Shown here piece after piece: positions 48,960 through 58,100 of a stretch of DNA of 64,000 nt. Source of the DNA: Microbulbifer halophilus (lineage in GTDB: Bacteria > Pseudomonadota > Gammaproteobacteria > Pseudomonadales > Cellvibrionaceae). The translations under genes and the position numbers were made by a program. How positions within the stretch are numbered: the first letter of the stretch is position 1; every line of letters begins with the position of its first letter. Location of the stretch: the NCBI RefSeq assembly GCF_026183675.1, contig NZ_JAPIVK010000012.1, positions 1-64,000 on the forward strand, given 5' to 3'. The notes beneath the pieces are model-generated. The model was not told the origin of the DNA. It worked only from the letters and a program-made list of their open reading frames with translations, and made no database searches.

Positions 48960-49955
48960 TTAAACGGGTTTAACCGCCGGAATCTTGCGTTCGACAACAG
49001 ACAGCGGATTGCGCAGTGGGCGCCCGAAGGGCTCGGCCTCGATTTCAAAGCGATCGCCGTCCCGCGGCTCGATGCCGTCGCCGAAGCTCAGGGTCGCGGT
49101 GCCGAAGAAGTGCACATGCACATGGCCCGGGCGGCAGAAGCCGGCGTATTTGAAGTGGTGTGCTTCCAGGTTGGCGACGGTGTGCGACATATTCCGCTCG
49201 CCGCTGAGGAAGCTTTTCTCCCACAGGGTTTTGCCGTCGCGCACGATGCGGGAAACCCCCTCGACATGCTCCGGCAGCTCGCCCAGCAGCAGCTCGGGGC
49301 CGATGGAGCAGGGGCGCAGCTTGGAGTGGGCCAGGTAGAGGTAGTTCTGGCGCTCGGTCACATGGTCGGACAGCTCGTTGCCCAGCGCGAAACCGATGCG
49401 GCGCGGATTGCCGTCGGCATCGTTGATATAGATGCCGGCGATCTCCGGCTCCTCGCCCGCGTCCAGGGCAAAGGAGGGGCTTTCCAGCGCCGCCTCCGGC
49501 GCGGCGATGCTGTCGCCGTCGCCCTTGTAGAACCATTCCGGCTGCACGCCGGTTTCGCCCGCGGCTGGCTTGCCGCCCTCGACTCCCATCTTGAACATTT
49601 TCATGGTGTCGGTCAGGTCTTCCTCGGCGCTGGCGCTGTTCTGGGCGTGCATGGCCGCGCGGGTGTCGGCGCTGCCCAGGTGGGTGAGGCCGGTACCGGC
49701 CACCATCAGGCGTGTGGCTTCCGGGTGGTCGATGGGAGCGAGCAGGCGGCCCTCATCGACGATGCGCTGGTAATCGTGGCGGTTGTCGGAAAGCAGGCTG
49801 CGAGCCAGGGTTTCCAAGGGTTCGCCATTCTGGAGGGCCCGCTGCGCCAGTTGGTAAATGGTCTCGACACCGTCCAACTGGTCGATGCTGCTGTTGTCGG
49901 CCACGGCACCCACCGCCCGCTGGCCGCTTTCGGAGGTGAACTGGATCAGTCTCAT
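48960..49955 (-). CDS. AraD1/GguC-type FAH-fold enzyme, likely 2-keto-3-deoxypentonate dehydratase
   Basis: 331 residues of the fumarylacetoacetate-hydrolase superfamily. Motifs are GTGLTHLGSADTR (about 106-118), KMFKMGVEGGKPA (about 139), QPEWFYKGDG, the metal-binding Glu residues in DAGEEPEIAG, LGNELSDHVTE and FFGTATLSFGDG. The overall pattern resembles proteins named AraD1, found with oxidative L-arabinose / D-xylose catabolism. The presumed step is removal of water from 2-keto-3-deoxy-pentonate to 2-ketoglutarate semialdehyde. ATG 49955 is the sensible start. A perfect palindrome (50027-50043) lies ~70 bp upstream. A pentonate dehydratase at the right end of the window supplies its substrate. 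Confidence 0.8.
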   Translation of the reverse strand: MRLIQFTSESGQRAVGAVADNSSIDQLDGVETIYQLAQRALQNGEPLETLARSLLSDNRHDYQRIVDEGRLLAPIDHPEATRLMVAGTGLTHLGSADTRAAMHAQNSASAEEDLTDTMKMFKMGVEGGKPAAGETGVQPEWFYKGDGDSIAAPEAALESPSFALDAGEEPEIAGIYINDADGNPRRIGFALGNELSDHVTERQNYLYLAHSKLRPCSIGPELLLGELPEHVEGVSRIVRDGKTLWEKSFLSGERNMSHTVANLEAHHFKYAGFCRPGHVHVHFFGTATLSFGDGIEPRDGDRFEIEAEPFGRPLRNPLSVVERKIPAVKPV

Positions 49956-50026
49956 CGCTTTATTCTCTGCCTGTTGTGTTGAATTGTGCTGGCTGCTGGT
50001 CGCTATTCGAAGGACTCGAGTATTTT

Positions 50027-50043
50027 TATCATACAATATGATA
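50027..50043. promoter_or_regulatory. Operator palindrome TATCATACAATATGATA
   Basis: A perfect 7-bp inverted repeat around CAA, in the araD1-type promoter region. Its TCATACAATA core recurs at 50150-50159 and 62823-62832. Probable binding site of the GntR/FCD regulator. Confidence 0.65.
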
Positions 50044-50149
50044 TAAATCAATTAACCCCCGGAATACCGGGGCTCACCTGCCGAAGGCTTCGCTCCCGAA
50101 ATACCTTCGCGGACTCATGCTGCATTGCAGAGTAGGGGCGTCATTTTAT

Positions 50150-50192
50150 TCATACAATACTATTGACATATTCTGCTAGCCAATGTGAATAT
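50150..50192 (+). promoter_or_regulatory. Operator core and promoter of the secreted GH43 gene
   Basis: TCATACAATACTATTGA (50150-50166) overlaps a consensus -35 TTGACA (50163-50168). A -10-like GAATAT follows at 50187-50192, 18 bp on. An operator covering the -35 suggests repression. Confidence 0.55.
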
Positions 50193-50514
50193 AAATGGTA
50201 GCGATACCATTGCAGTGTTAGCCAATGGCGTTAGCACTCCATGGCTGGGCGGTAAATCAATAATAACCATACCGCAAATACGCTTCCGGTTTGTTGAAGC
50301 AAGGGAATGGGCACACAGCGAAGAAGAGCAGTGTCGCTGCGGGTTTTGTCCGGCAGAGGCGGCCGTTGATATTACGATGCATTGGCTGAGCGTGTCCCCG
50401 ATAGAGCGATCACCTGAATAGGCGCCTGCTGAAAGACGCTGTCGCAAAACCGGCGACCACCCTGCCTAACCATCAAGACTGCATTGGTCGACATTGTGCC
50501 GGATGGGGATGACC

Positions 50515-52173
50515 ATGAAAAAATTAAAAGCTTTTGGGAGCTTGCTGCTTCTTTCAGTGCTTGCCGCCTTTGCGGTATCAGGGGTCTCAGAAGAGTATGA
50601 GCCCGGTGAAAACCCAATCTTCAGAAACATTTTTACGGCCGATCCCGCGCCGCTGGTTGTTGGCGATACCCTGTATGTCTATGTTGGCCACGATGAAGCC
50701 GGCGAAGGCCAGGTGTTCAACATCACCGAGTGGGTCGTCTACTCCACCACGGATATGAAGAACTGGACGTTTCACGGTTCGGTCATGAAGCCCACCGATT
50801 TCGATTGGGCGGTCGGGGACGCCTGGGCTTCCCAGGTGATTGAAAAGGACGAAAAGTTCTGGTTTTACACCACTGTGGAGCATGGCCCTCCCCACAAAGG
50901 CAAGGCCATCGGGGTCGCGGTCGCGGAAACGCCGCTGGGACCGTTCAGGGATGCAAGGGGGGCCGCCCTGGTCCATGATGCCACGACGCCCACACCGGAA
51001 GACCCGCACGACTGGGACGATATCGATCCAACCGTGTTTACTGATGATGATGGAACGACCTGGGTTGCCTGGGGCAATATGCATTTGTACCTGGCCAGGC
51101 TCAAGCCCAATATGATTGAATTCGACGGGCCCATTCGGGAAATATACCTGCCCAACTATACCGAGGGGCCGTGGTTGCACAGGCGCGAGGACTTGTATTA
51201 CCTGACCTATCCCTGCTTCGCGCATCAGAATATGTACGAAAAAATATGTTACGCCATGGCCCCGCGAATTGCGGGCCCCTGGACCTATCGAGGAATTCTC
51301 ACTGACCGCACTGAAAACAGCTTCACCATTCATCCCGGTATCGTGGAGTACAAGGACCAGTGGTACTTCTTTTATCACGACGCCAAACTTGCGATAAACG
51401 GTGTTTCGGGAGCCATGGGCAGGCGGTCCGTCGCCCTGGAGCACCTATACTATAACAAAGACGGAACCATCAAACCGATCGGGAAAACAAGGGAAGGGGT
51501 GAGTCATCCGCCCACTCCACATTTAGGCTATCAACCGTCCATCTTCAATCCAGGGGGGCCCCTGGTCACGGTAGAAAGCGATATAGACGTCACACAGAAT
51601 ACGGCAAGTGCCGCCACCGAGTGGAAAGGAAAACCGGTTCTGCAGACTGTCGCCAACCCCTATCAAGCTGCGATTGTTCCGGAGAGTTTTAACCGCGGAG
51701 ACAGCGGCGCCGCCTCCCTGGGGCAGGCATTTAGCCCGGAGGTGGATTTTGAATTACATGAAATCAGCCTGTATGCCGGCGATGGGTTCGGGACCGTCGA
51801 AAGTAAACCGGTAACCCTGGCTCTGTATGAAATTGATGAAGGCGGTGTGAAAAGTAACGCCAGCCCATCCTACACGCCGGGAAAGAACCTTTTGGGGGAA
51901 AGCGACGGGCTAAAGGTCAACTACAAGCCACAGGCACAGGGGCTGCTCCGGCTTCGTCTGGACGAAGCCCGTCAACCTGCCTTGAAAGCCGGAAGGCACT
52001 ATGTGCTGGAGATCCAGGGAGTGCGCGGCTCGGCCCCGCTTTTCTGGCGCAGGACAAAGATGAATAGCTATTCCGTGGGATCGGCTTACCAGGATCGGTC
52101 TCTGATTCGAGACGAATCGAAAACAGGCGATTTCGGCCTGGCTCTGTACGGGGAGACATATCGGGGGCGGTGA
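50515..52173 (+). CDS. Secreted GH43 glycosidase with C-terminal beta domain
   Basis: 552 residues from ATG 50515 with a signal peptide (MKKLKAFGSLLLLSVLAAF). The GH43 propeller is at about 35-330: base Asp in FTADPAPLV (about 43), Asp in DDIDPTVFTDDDG (about 171), acid Glu in NYTEGPWLHR (about 216). About 200 further residues (from about 345) form a beta-rich accessory domain with no family recognised. Likely a beta-xylosidase or alpha-L-arabinofuranosidase acting in the periplasm or outside. A GTG at 50494 would add seven residues. The AraC-type regulator follows 7 bp later. Confidence 0.85.
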   Translation: MKKLKAFGSLLLLSVLAAFAVSGVSEEYEPGENPIFRNIFTADPAPLVVGDTLYVYVGHDEAGEGQVFNITEWVVYSTTDMKNWTFHGSVMKPTDFDWAVGDAWASQVIEKDEKFWFYTTVEHGPPHKGKAIGVAVAETPLGPFRDARGAALVHDATTPTPEDPHDWDDIDPTVFTDDDGTTWVAWGNMHLYLARLKPNMIEFDGPIREIYLPNYTEGPWLHRREDLYYLTYPCFAHQNMYEKICYAMAPRIAGPWTYRGILTDRTENSFTIHPGIVEYKDQWYFFYHDAKLAINGVSGAMGRRSVALEHLYYNKDGTIKPIGKTREGVSHPPTPHLGYQPSIFNPGGPLVTVESDIDVTQNTASAATEWKGKPVLQTVANPYQAAIVPESFNRGDSGAASLGQAFSPEVDFELHEISLYAGDGFGTVESKPVTLALYEIDEGGVKSNASPSYTPGKNLLGESDGLKVNYKPQAQGLLRLRLDEARQPALKAGRHYVLEIQGVRGSAPLFWRRTKMNSYSVGSAYQDRSLIRDESKTGDFGLALYGETYRGR

Positions 52174-52180
52174 TCTCAAT

Positions 52181-53335
52181 ATGAAGGGAGTTCTCTTCAA
52201 TATTCATGATGTCGCCCTGCTATTGATTGCCGGTGAGTTCGGTATTCTCTCGGTGCTGTTACTGGCGCGCCGCGGTGTCAGGCCCCTCGCTCATCCGCTG
52301 CTGGCGATGTTCCTGGTTCTGAATATGCTGATTGCGGTTGATACGCTCATCTACTGGGGCGTTGCGGTTCGCTATCGGGTTTTCCATATATCGCCAGACC
52401 TGTTTTTTCTTTTCGGGTTCGCGTATTTTTTGCAAGGTCCGGCGCTATACTGGTATACCCGGTCGATTATCTGCAAAGACTATTCCTTTCGTCGGTTGGA
52501 TCTGTTGCATCTTGTCCCGGCAGTCGCTGCACAGGTTTACCTGTACTTTGTTTACCATCGTTATCCCGCGGCCGTCCAGGGTGACCTTGTTCTGGGCCTG
52601 GAAATTTTCACTTTCACGGCCGGCTATCACGATATATTCGTCACAGCGCAAAAGTCCATAGTGCTTGTCTACGCCATAGCCTGTGTTTTCCAGGTCGTTC
52701 GTCATCGCGCCTTTTTGAAAGATAGTTTATCGAATATCGACTTGGACTGGTTGCACCTGCTGATCGGTGGTTTCCTGTTGGCATGGGTTTGGAGCCTGGT
52801 CACACATATATTCGGCCTGTTACGTCCCGGTGATATCAGCGACATGATGGGAGTCGCCGGCAATTACATGATTTTTGTACTGGTCAATACTCTTGTGCTC
52901 TACAGCCTGGCCTACTCGGGTGTTTCTGAAGGCATCAGCCGGGGTGAAAAACGCGACCAGTACGAAGAGCGGGTTCCGATCGATCCGATTCATGTCGACC
53001 GGATCCTGGCAACCATGGAAAGCGGGAGGTTGTTTCTCAACCCCAGGTTGACTGTAGAAGATTTCGCCGGGCACGTAGAACTGCCGCCTCGCCAAGTATC
53101 TTCGGTTATCAAGCACCGATTTGGGCGAAATTTTCTCGAGTACGTCAACAGCTACCGTGTGGAGGAGGCCAAGCGTGGGCTCGCTGACCCGTCGAATCGT
53201 CACGACTCTGTGCTCGATATTGCCTCAAAATCCGGATTCAACAGCAAAGCCACGTTCAATCGGTTCTTCAAGAAGTTTGCCGGTGTTACCCCCACTGAGT
53301 ATCGGCGCCGTTGCCTGTCGGGCCAGACCGGTTGA
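52181..53335 (+). CDS. Membrane-embedded AraC-family transcriptional regulator
   Basis: 384 residues. The N-terminal ~235 hold six to seven hydrophobic helices (for example VALLLIAGEFGILSVLLLA and WLHLLIGGFLLAWVWSLV). The C-terminal ~100 are an AraC double HTH (LTVEDFAGHVELPPRQVSSV, about 290; SVLDIASKSGFNSKATFNRF, about 347; FKKFAGVTPTEYRRR). DNA binding from the membrane suggests direct sensing of an envelope or external carbohydrate signal. It is translationally close to the secreted GH43 and upstream of the GH16/GH10 genes, which it may activate. Confidence 0.88.
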   Translation: MKGVLFNIHDVALLLIAGEFGILSVLLLARRGVRPLAHPLLAMFLVLNMLIAVDTLIYWGVAVRYRVFHISPDLFFLFGFAYFLQGPALYWYTRSIICKDYSFRRLDLLHLVPAVAAQVYLYFVYHRYPAAVQGDLVLGLEIFTFTAGYHDIFVTAQKSIVLVYAIACVFQVVRHRAFLKDSLSNIDLDWLHLLIGGFLLAWVWSLVTHIFGLLRPGDISDMMGVAGNYMIFVLVNTLVLYSLAYSGVSEGISRGEKRDQYEERVPIDPIHVDRILATMESGRLFLNPRLTVEDFAGHVELPPRQVSSVIKHRFGRNFLEYVNSYRVEEAKRGLADPSNRHDSVLDIASKSGFNSKATFNRFFKKFAGVTPTEYRRRCLSGQTG

Positions 53336-53584
53336 CCGTGTCGCCACGGGTACCGTGTGTCTCAATTTTGTTCCGCAAAAATTGCAGCTTTACCTACCGC
53401 AGTAACCGTACCAGTCTCTCCGAACCATTGCCTGGCCGGTGCCCCGTCTTGTTGCCGGCCGGGCGAATGGTTGTGTCGAGGGCCCGGCGGGACAGCTGGG
53501 CATGCCGGAATCGCGTCCGGGCGGCCCTCGGCCGTTGCTTCGGAATTAAATAGAAATTATTCAAATATCTAGGGAGAAGAAGTG

Positions 53585-54739
53585 ATGATCCGATCGACCT
53601 TTTACGTCATACGAACGCTACTCTTTGCCATCCTGGCGTTCTCACCGTTGGCCGCCAGTGCCAAACCATACAAGGCTGCAGAAATTTTCACCAACAACAG
53701 TCAGCTCTACGGCAAGTATGTATTCCGCATGCGCGCGGGCGAGGGCAGTGGGATCATTTCCAATTTTTTCCTGTGGAAAGATGGCTCAGAACTGGAGGGG
53801 GTGACCTGGGAAGAGGTCGATATCGAAGTCTTCGGTCAGGACGGTGCCCGCTCGTGGCAAAGCAATATCATCACAGGCCTGGACAACCGGGTTACTTCCG
53901 AGGAGATACACAACGCCGGTGTATCCCTCGCCGAAGACTACCATACCTACAGCATTGAATGGACGCCGCAGTGGGTGCGCTGGCTGGTTGATGGTCAGGT
54001 GGTTCGGGAGACCCAGGGTGGGCAGACTGGTGATCTGATCAACCCCGCACAGGCGCGCTTCAACTTCTGGCCCCCGGATAACCCCGACTGGGTTGGTTCC
54101 TGGGATGACAGCATCCTGCCTGTGCATATGTTCGTCAACTGGATCGAATATCACAGCTGGAACGGCAGTGGCTTCAATTTCGAGTGGCGGGATGACTTCA
54201 ATTCGTTCGATACCGGTCGCTGGGGCAAGGCCGACTGGACCTTCGCCGAAAACCGCGCGGACTTAGTGCCGGCCAACGCGGTGACTGACAATGGATACCT
54301 GGTTTTGTCCATGACCCGCGAGGGCGATGAAGGCTTCAATGGTACGCCACCGGTCGATAACGGCGACGCAAGTTCGTCATCCAGCGGATCCTCTAGCTCA
54401 TCATCCAGCTCGTCGTCCAGCAGTTCTTCCAGCTCATCGTCCAGTTCCTCGAGTAGCAGTTCGTCCTCCGGTGGTTCAAGTGACGGCGATTGCCCGGTGG
54501 TGTCCTGGAATTCTGGCAATTTCAATACCCAGAGGGCTTATTGTTTCCGTACGCAGGAGGCGATCCGTGGCTGGGGTGTGGCGAATTTTTCCGGGCGTTC
54601 GATCTCAGTGACAGTAAACGGCTCGGGAGAAGCCGTCACTTCCCCCGGCGTGCCGCTGCCGTCCAAGGATCCCGGCGACTACTACGTTTTTGAAGCCAGC
54701 GCCGGGCTCTTTTCCTGGGCCTCGGTCTATTGGTGGTAA
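53585..54739 (+). CDS. Secreted GH16 glycosidase with poly-Ser linker and unknown C-terminal module
   Basis: 384 residues from ATG 53585 (AGGGAGA upstream; an overlapping GTG at 53582 would add one). A signal peptide (to about 27, SAKP) leads to a GH16 jelly roll with the catalytic signature EEVDIEVFG (about 76-84; nucleophile and acid Glu) and the Trp-rich EWTPQWVRWLVDGQVVR. A linker of ~35 mostly Ser residues (about 262-298) follows, then an ~85-residue module starting CPVVSWNSGNFN and ending VYWW. The substrate is likely a mixed-linkage beta-glucan, xyloglucan or similar polymer. The tail is presumably carbohydrate-binding, but was not recognised. Confidence 0.82.
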   Translation: MIRSTFYVIRTLLFAILAFSPLAASAKPYKAAEIFTNNSQLYGKYVFRMRAGEGSGIISNFFLWKDGSELEGVTWEEVDIEVFGQDGARSWQSNIITGLDNRVTSEEIHNAGVSLAEDYHTYSIEWTPQWVRWLVDGQVVRETQGGQTGDLINPAQARFNFWPPDNPDWVGSWDDSILPVHMFVNWIEYHSWNGSGFNFEWRDDFNSFDTGRWGKADWTFAENRADLVPANAVTDNGYLVLSMTREGDEGFNGTPPVDNGDASSSSSGSSSSSSSSSSSSSSSSSSSSSSSSSSSGGSSDGDCPVVSWNSGNFNTQRAYCFRTQEAIRGWGVANFSGRSISVTVNGSGEAVTSPGVPLPSKDPGDYYVFEASAGLFSWASVYWW

Positions 54740-54765
54740 GACAATCATATTCAACATTTTTAGTA

Positions 54766-54929
54766 CTAGTGTGCCGTACGGGAAGTTCGCAAACAGTTCG
54801 CTGCGCCAAAGCGCCCCGCTCTGCGTTGAGAAAGCTTGAAATAACGCTGCTAGTCCCGCGCTTTCTCGCCTTGATCTGAGCGCTTTGGCTGTGCTCCTTT
54901 GTTCGCGAACTTCCCGCACAGCACACTAG
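54766..54929 (+). mobile_element. MITE-like element, copy B (164 bp)
   Basis: Begins CTAGTGTGCCGTACGGGAAG and ends CTTCCCGCACAGCACACTAG, an imperfect terminal inverted repeat of ~30 bp. It matches copy A (32855-33018) in reverse orientation along the full length. The inner region contains GCGCTTTCTCGCCTTGATCT. No transposase gene. Confidence 0.85.
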
Positions 54930-55097
54930 TGGGCCGTGCGCAAGGTTCTGTAACAGTTCGCTGCGCCAAAACGCCCCGCGCTGCGTTGAGAAAGCTCGAA
55001 AAAGAACCACAATTCCAGCGCTTTCTCGCCTTGATCTGGACGTTTTGGCTGGGCTCCTTTGTTACACAACTTTACGCATTTACGCACGGCCCACTAG
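54926..55097 (+). mobile_element. MITE-like element, copy C (diverged, tandem to copy B)
   Basis: Shares CTAG with the end of copy B. Its terminal repeats CTAGTGGGCCGTGCG / CGCACGGCCCACTAG are perfect over 15 bp. The internal parts CAGTTCGCTGCGCCAAA, GCGTTGAGAAAGCT and GCGCTTTCTCGCCTTGATCT match copies A and B, but the outer ends differ. It is a related subfamily member 54 bp before the GH43-GH10 gene. Confidence 0.8.
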
Positions 55098-55151
55098 ATC
55101 TCATGAGAGAGAACGGCGATAAAAACTGAAAACCAATTCTGGAGAAAGGGA

Positions 55152-58100
55152 ATGGAACTCAAAAAAACAACCCTCTCGTTTCTGCCATTGGCGGATGGGC
55201 GTGGAAACCTGATGTTCACGGTGACTGGAGTAAAGATCCTTCTGAAAGCCGCTTTTACAGCTTTTCTCGTGTCGGTTTCAGCCATTTGTTCAGCTGACAA
55301 CCCACTGGTATCCCAGATCTATACCGCAGACCCGGCGGCGCGCGTATTCGACGGCCGCATGTATGTAATCACCACCCACGATCAGGACGACCAGTCGGAT
55401 TACAGCGACCTTCACGACTACACCATGTTCTCGTCGGACGACATGGTCAACTGGCAGGACCACGGTGTGGTCTTCGATTCGCGCACCGACACCGATTGGG
55501 CCAACCTCGCCTATGCACCCGATATCATCGAACGCAATGGGCAGTATTACCTGTATTTTCCCGACGGCGCCAGCTCGATCGGGGTGGCGGTGAGCGACAG
55601 TCCCACCGGTCCCTTTACCGACCCGTTGGGTGGTCCCCTGGTCGATCGCAATACGCCCAATGCCAATGTGGACTGGGTGTTCGATCCCGGCGTGTTTATC
55701 GATGACGACGGCCAGGCCTACCTGTATTTTGGCGGCGGCGGACCGGGCAACGCCCGCGTTATCCGGCTGAACGACGATATGATCAGCACTAGTGGTGCAG
55801 CCATAACGCTGGATGTGCCCAACTTCTTTGAAGCGCTGTATATGCACAAGCGCAACGGCACCTACTATCTGTCCTATTCCACCAATAACGAGGCGGGGTT
55901 GGCGATAGACTACATGACCAGTAACAGCCCGATCTCCGGGTTTGTACACCGCGGTACCGTGTTGCCTAATCCCTGGGAAAACAACAATAACAATAATCAC
56001 CAGTCCATTCTGTCGTTCGAAAACCAGTGGTATATCTTCTACCACAACCGGGCTGTGGCCAATGCCCGGGGTGCGAGTACCTACCAGCGCTCGATCAACT
56101 CAGACCGGCTCTTTTATAACGGCGACGGCAGCATACAGCAGGTCAATGCGGGCTCGGCGGGGGTACCGAAACTGAAAAATGTCGATCCCTTCGCCCGCAA
56201 CGAAGCAGAAACCATCGACAACGAACAGGGTATCGAGACCGAGGGTCCCGCCACCGGCACCCGCAACCTGGCGTTTATCGAAAACGGCGACTGGGTGAAG
56301 GTTTCCAATGTCGATTTCGGCTCCGGTGCGACCGGCTTCGAGGCAGGTGTCGCTTCGGATACCGACGGCGGCACCATAGAGATTGTCCTCGACGACGTGA
56401 ACAATGCACCGGTCGGCAACCTCAGCGTCGGCAATACCGGGGGGTGGCAGAGCTGGCAGACACTTTCAACGGGGATCGACACAGTGACCGGCGTTCACGA
56501 CCTGTTCCTGCGTTTTTCCGGCGGTAGCGACTATCTGCTCAATCTGGACTGGTACCGGTTTACCGGCGGTGCCGTTGAGGGCAGCACATTGGAGGTGGAA
56601 CTGGAAAGCCTCTCGGGCCAGGGCGGCTTCTCGCCGTTCAATGTCGAATTCGATTCGGCCGCGTCCGGCGGACAGTACATCGCCTGGCCGAACAATGGCA
56701 CCCAGATACTGGATTCGCCCGCGGATGGCGAAACCGGTCAAATCGAGATCCCGTTTACGCTTTCGCAAGTGGCGGACGTGCAGTTCCAGATCCGCGCCAA
56801 TCTACCGAACGCCGATGACGATTCCTTCTATTACAAACTGGACTCGGGTTCGTGGGTTACGCAAAACAATACCGCCACAAGCGGTTGGGATACGCTGATG
56901 CCGGCGACCTTCGACAATCTGTCGATGGGGGAGCACACCCTGCGGGTTCTGCGGCGCGAAGACGGCGCAGGACTGGATCGTGTCGAGCTGACGGCATCTG
57001 CGGGAGAGATCACCACTTCCGGTAGTGGCGGCGACGATACGGTCGTTGTCCGTGCACTCGGTACCACAGGCAGCGAGTCGATCACCCTGCGGGTGGGCGG
57101 CACCGACGTGCAGAGCTGGACTCTGTCCACCGCCATGGCGGACTACACGGCCACCACCGAACTGTCCGGCGACGTCACCGTGGCCTTCACCAACGACAAC
57201 GACGACGCCGATGTGCGGATCGATTACGTGGAAGTAAACGGCCAGGTTCGCCAGGCTGAGGACCGGAGCGAGAATACCGGAGCCTGGGGCAACGACCAGT
57301 GCGGCGGCGGTTCAAACAGCGAGTGGCTGCACTGCAACGGCTATATCAACTTCGGTCCACTGTCGGGAATCGACCCGGATCCTTCTCCCACCGGTTTCTT
57401 TGTCGGCAACATTACCACCGGCGGACAGGTTCGGTCGGATTTCATGCAGTACTGGGGCCAGATCACCCCCGAGAATGAAGGCAAGTGGAGCAGTGTGGAA
57501 GGCGTTCGTGACCAGTACAACTGGAGTGGCCTGGACGCGGCCTACAACTTCGCCCAGCAGAATGGCATTCCATTCAAGCAGCATACGTTCGTATGGGGAA
57601 GCCAGTCCCCGGACTGGATCAATGATCTCAGCCCCTCGGAGCAGGCCGCGGAAATCGAGGAGTGGATTCGCGATTACTGTGCGCGCTACCCGGACACCCA
57701 GATGATCGACGTAGTCAACGAGGCCACTCCAGGCCACGCGCCAGCCGGTTATGCGCAAAGCGCCTTCGGCAATGACTGGATCATCCGTTCCTTCGAACTC
57801 GCCAGGCAGTATTGCCCGGATGCCATTCTGATCCTGAACGATTACAACGTGTTGAGCTGGAATACCCAGGAGTTTATCGACATGGCCAGGCCGGCGGTCG
57901 AAGCCGGTGTGGTGGACGCCATCGGCCTGCAGGCGCACGGCCTGGAAGACTGGTCCCTGAATGATGTCCAGAGCAAGCTCGATGCGGTGGCCGCGCTCGG
58001 CCTGCCGATATACATCTCTGAGTACGACGTCGATCACGCCGACGACCAGATCCAGTTGCAGATCATGCAGGAGCAATTCCCGATGTTTTTCAGCCATCCG

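Larger units (their letters stand above)
49956..50514. other. Divergent regulatory region between araD1-type gene and GH43
   Basis: 560 bp, AT-rich in the centre. It contains two operator-like sites (50027-50043 and 50150-50166), a small hairpin CCCCGG-AATA-CCGGGG (50057-50072) and a promoter for the GH43 gene. A 78-codon frame at 50185-50421 is not convincing. Confidence 0.6.

Noticed and set aside
50185-50421. 78-codon frame upstream of the secreted GH43 gene
   Set aside because: It begins inside the promoter region, has no ribosome site and no family-like composition.
54370-54476. Tandem TCG/AGC/TCC repeat, considered as a simple-sequence or CRISPR-like repeat
   Set aside because: It encodes the poly-Ser linker of the GH16 enzyme in frame with mixed Ser codons; the same occurs at about 58660-58735 and 59083-59145.
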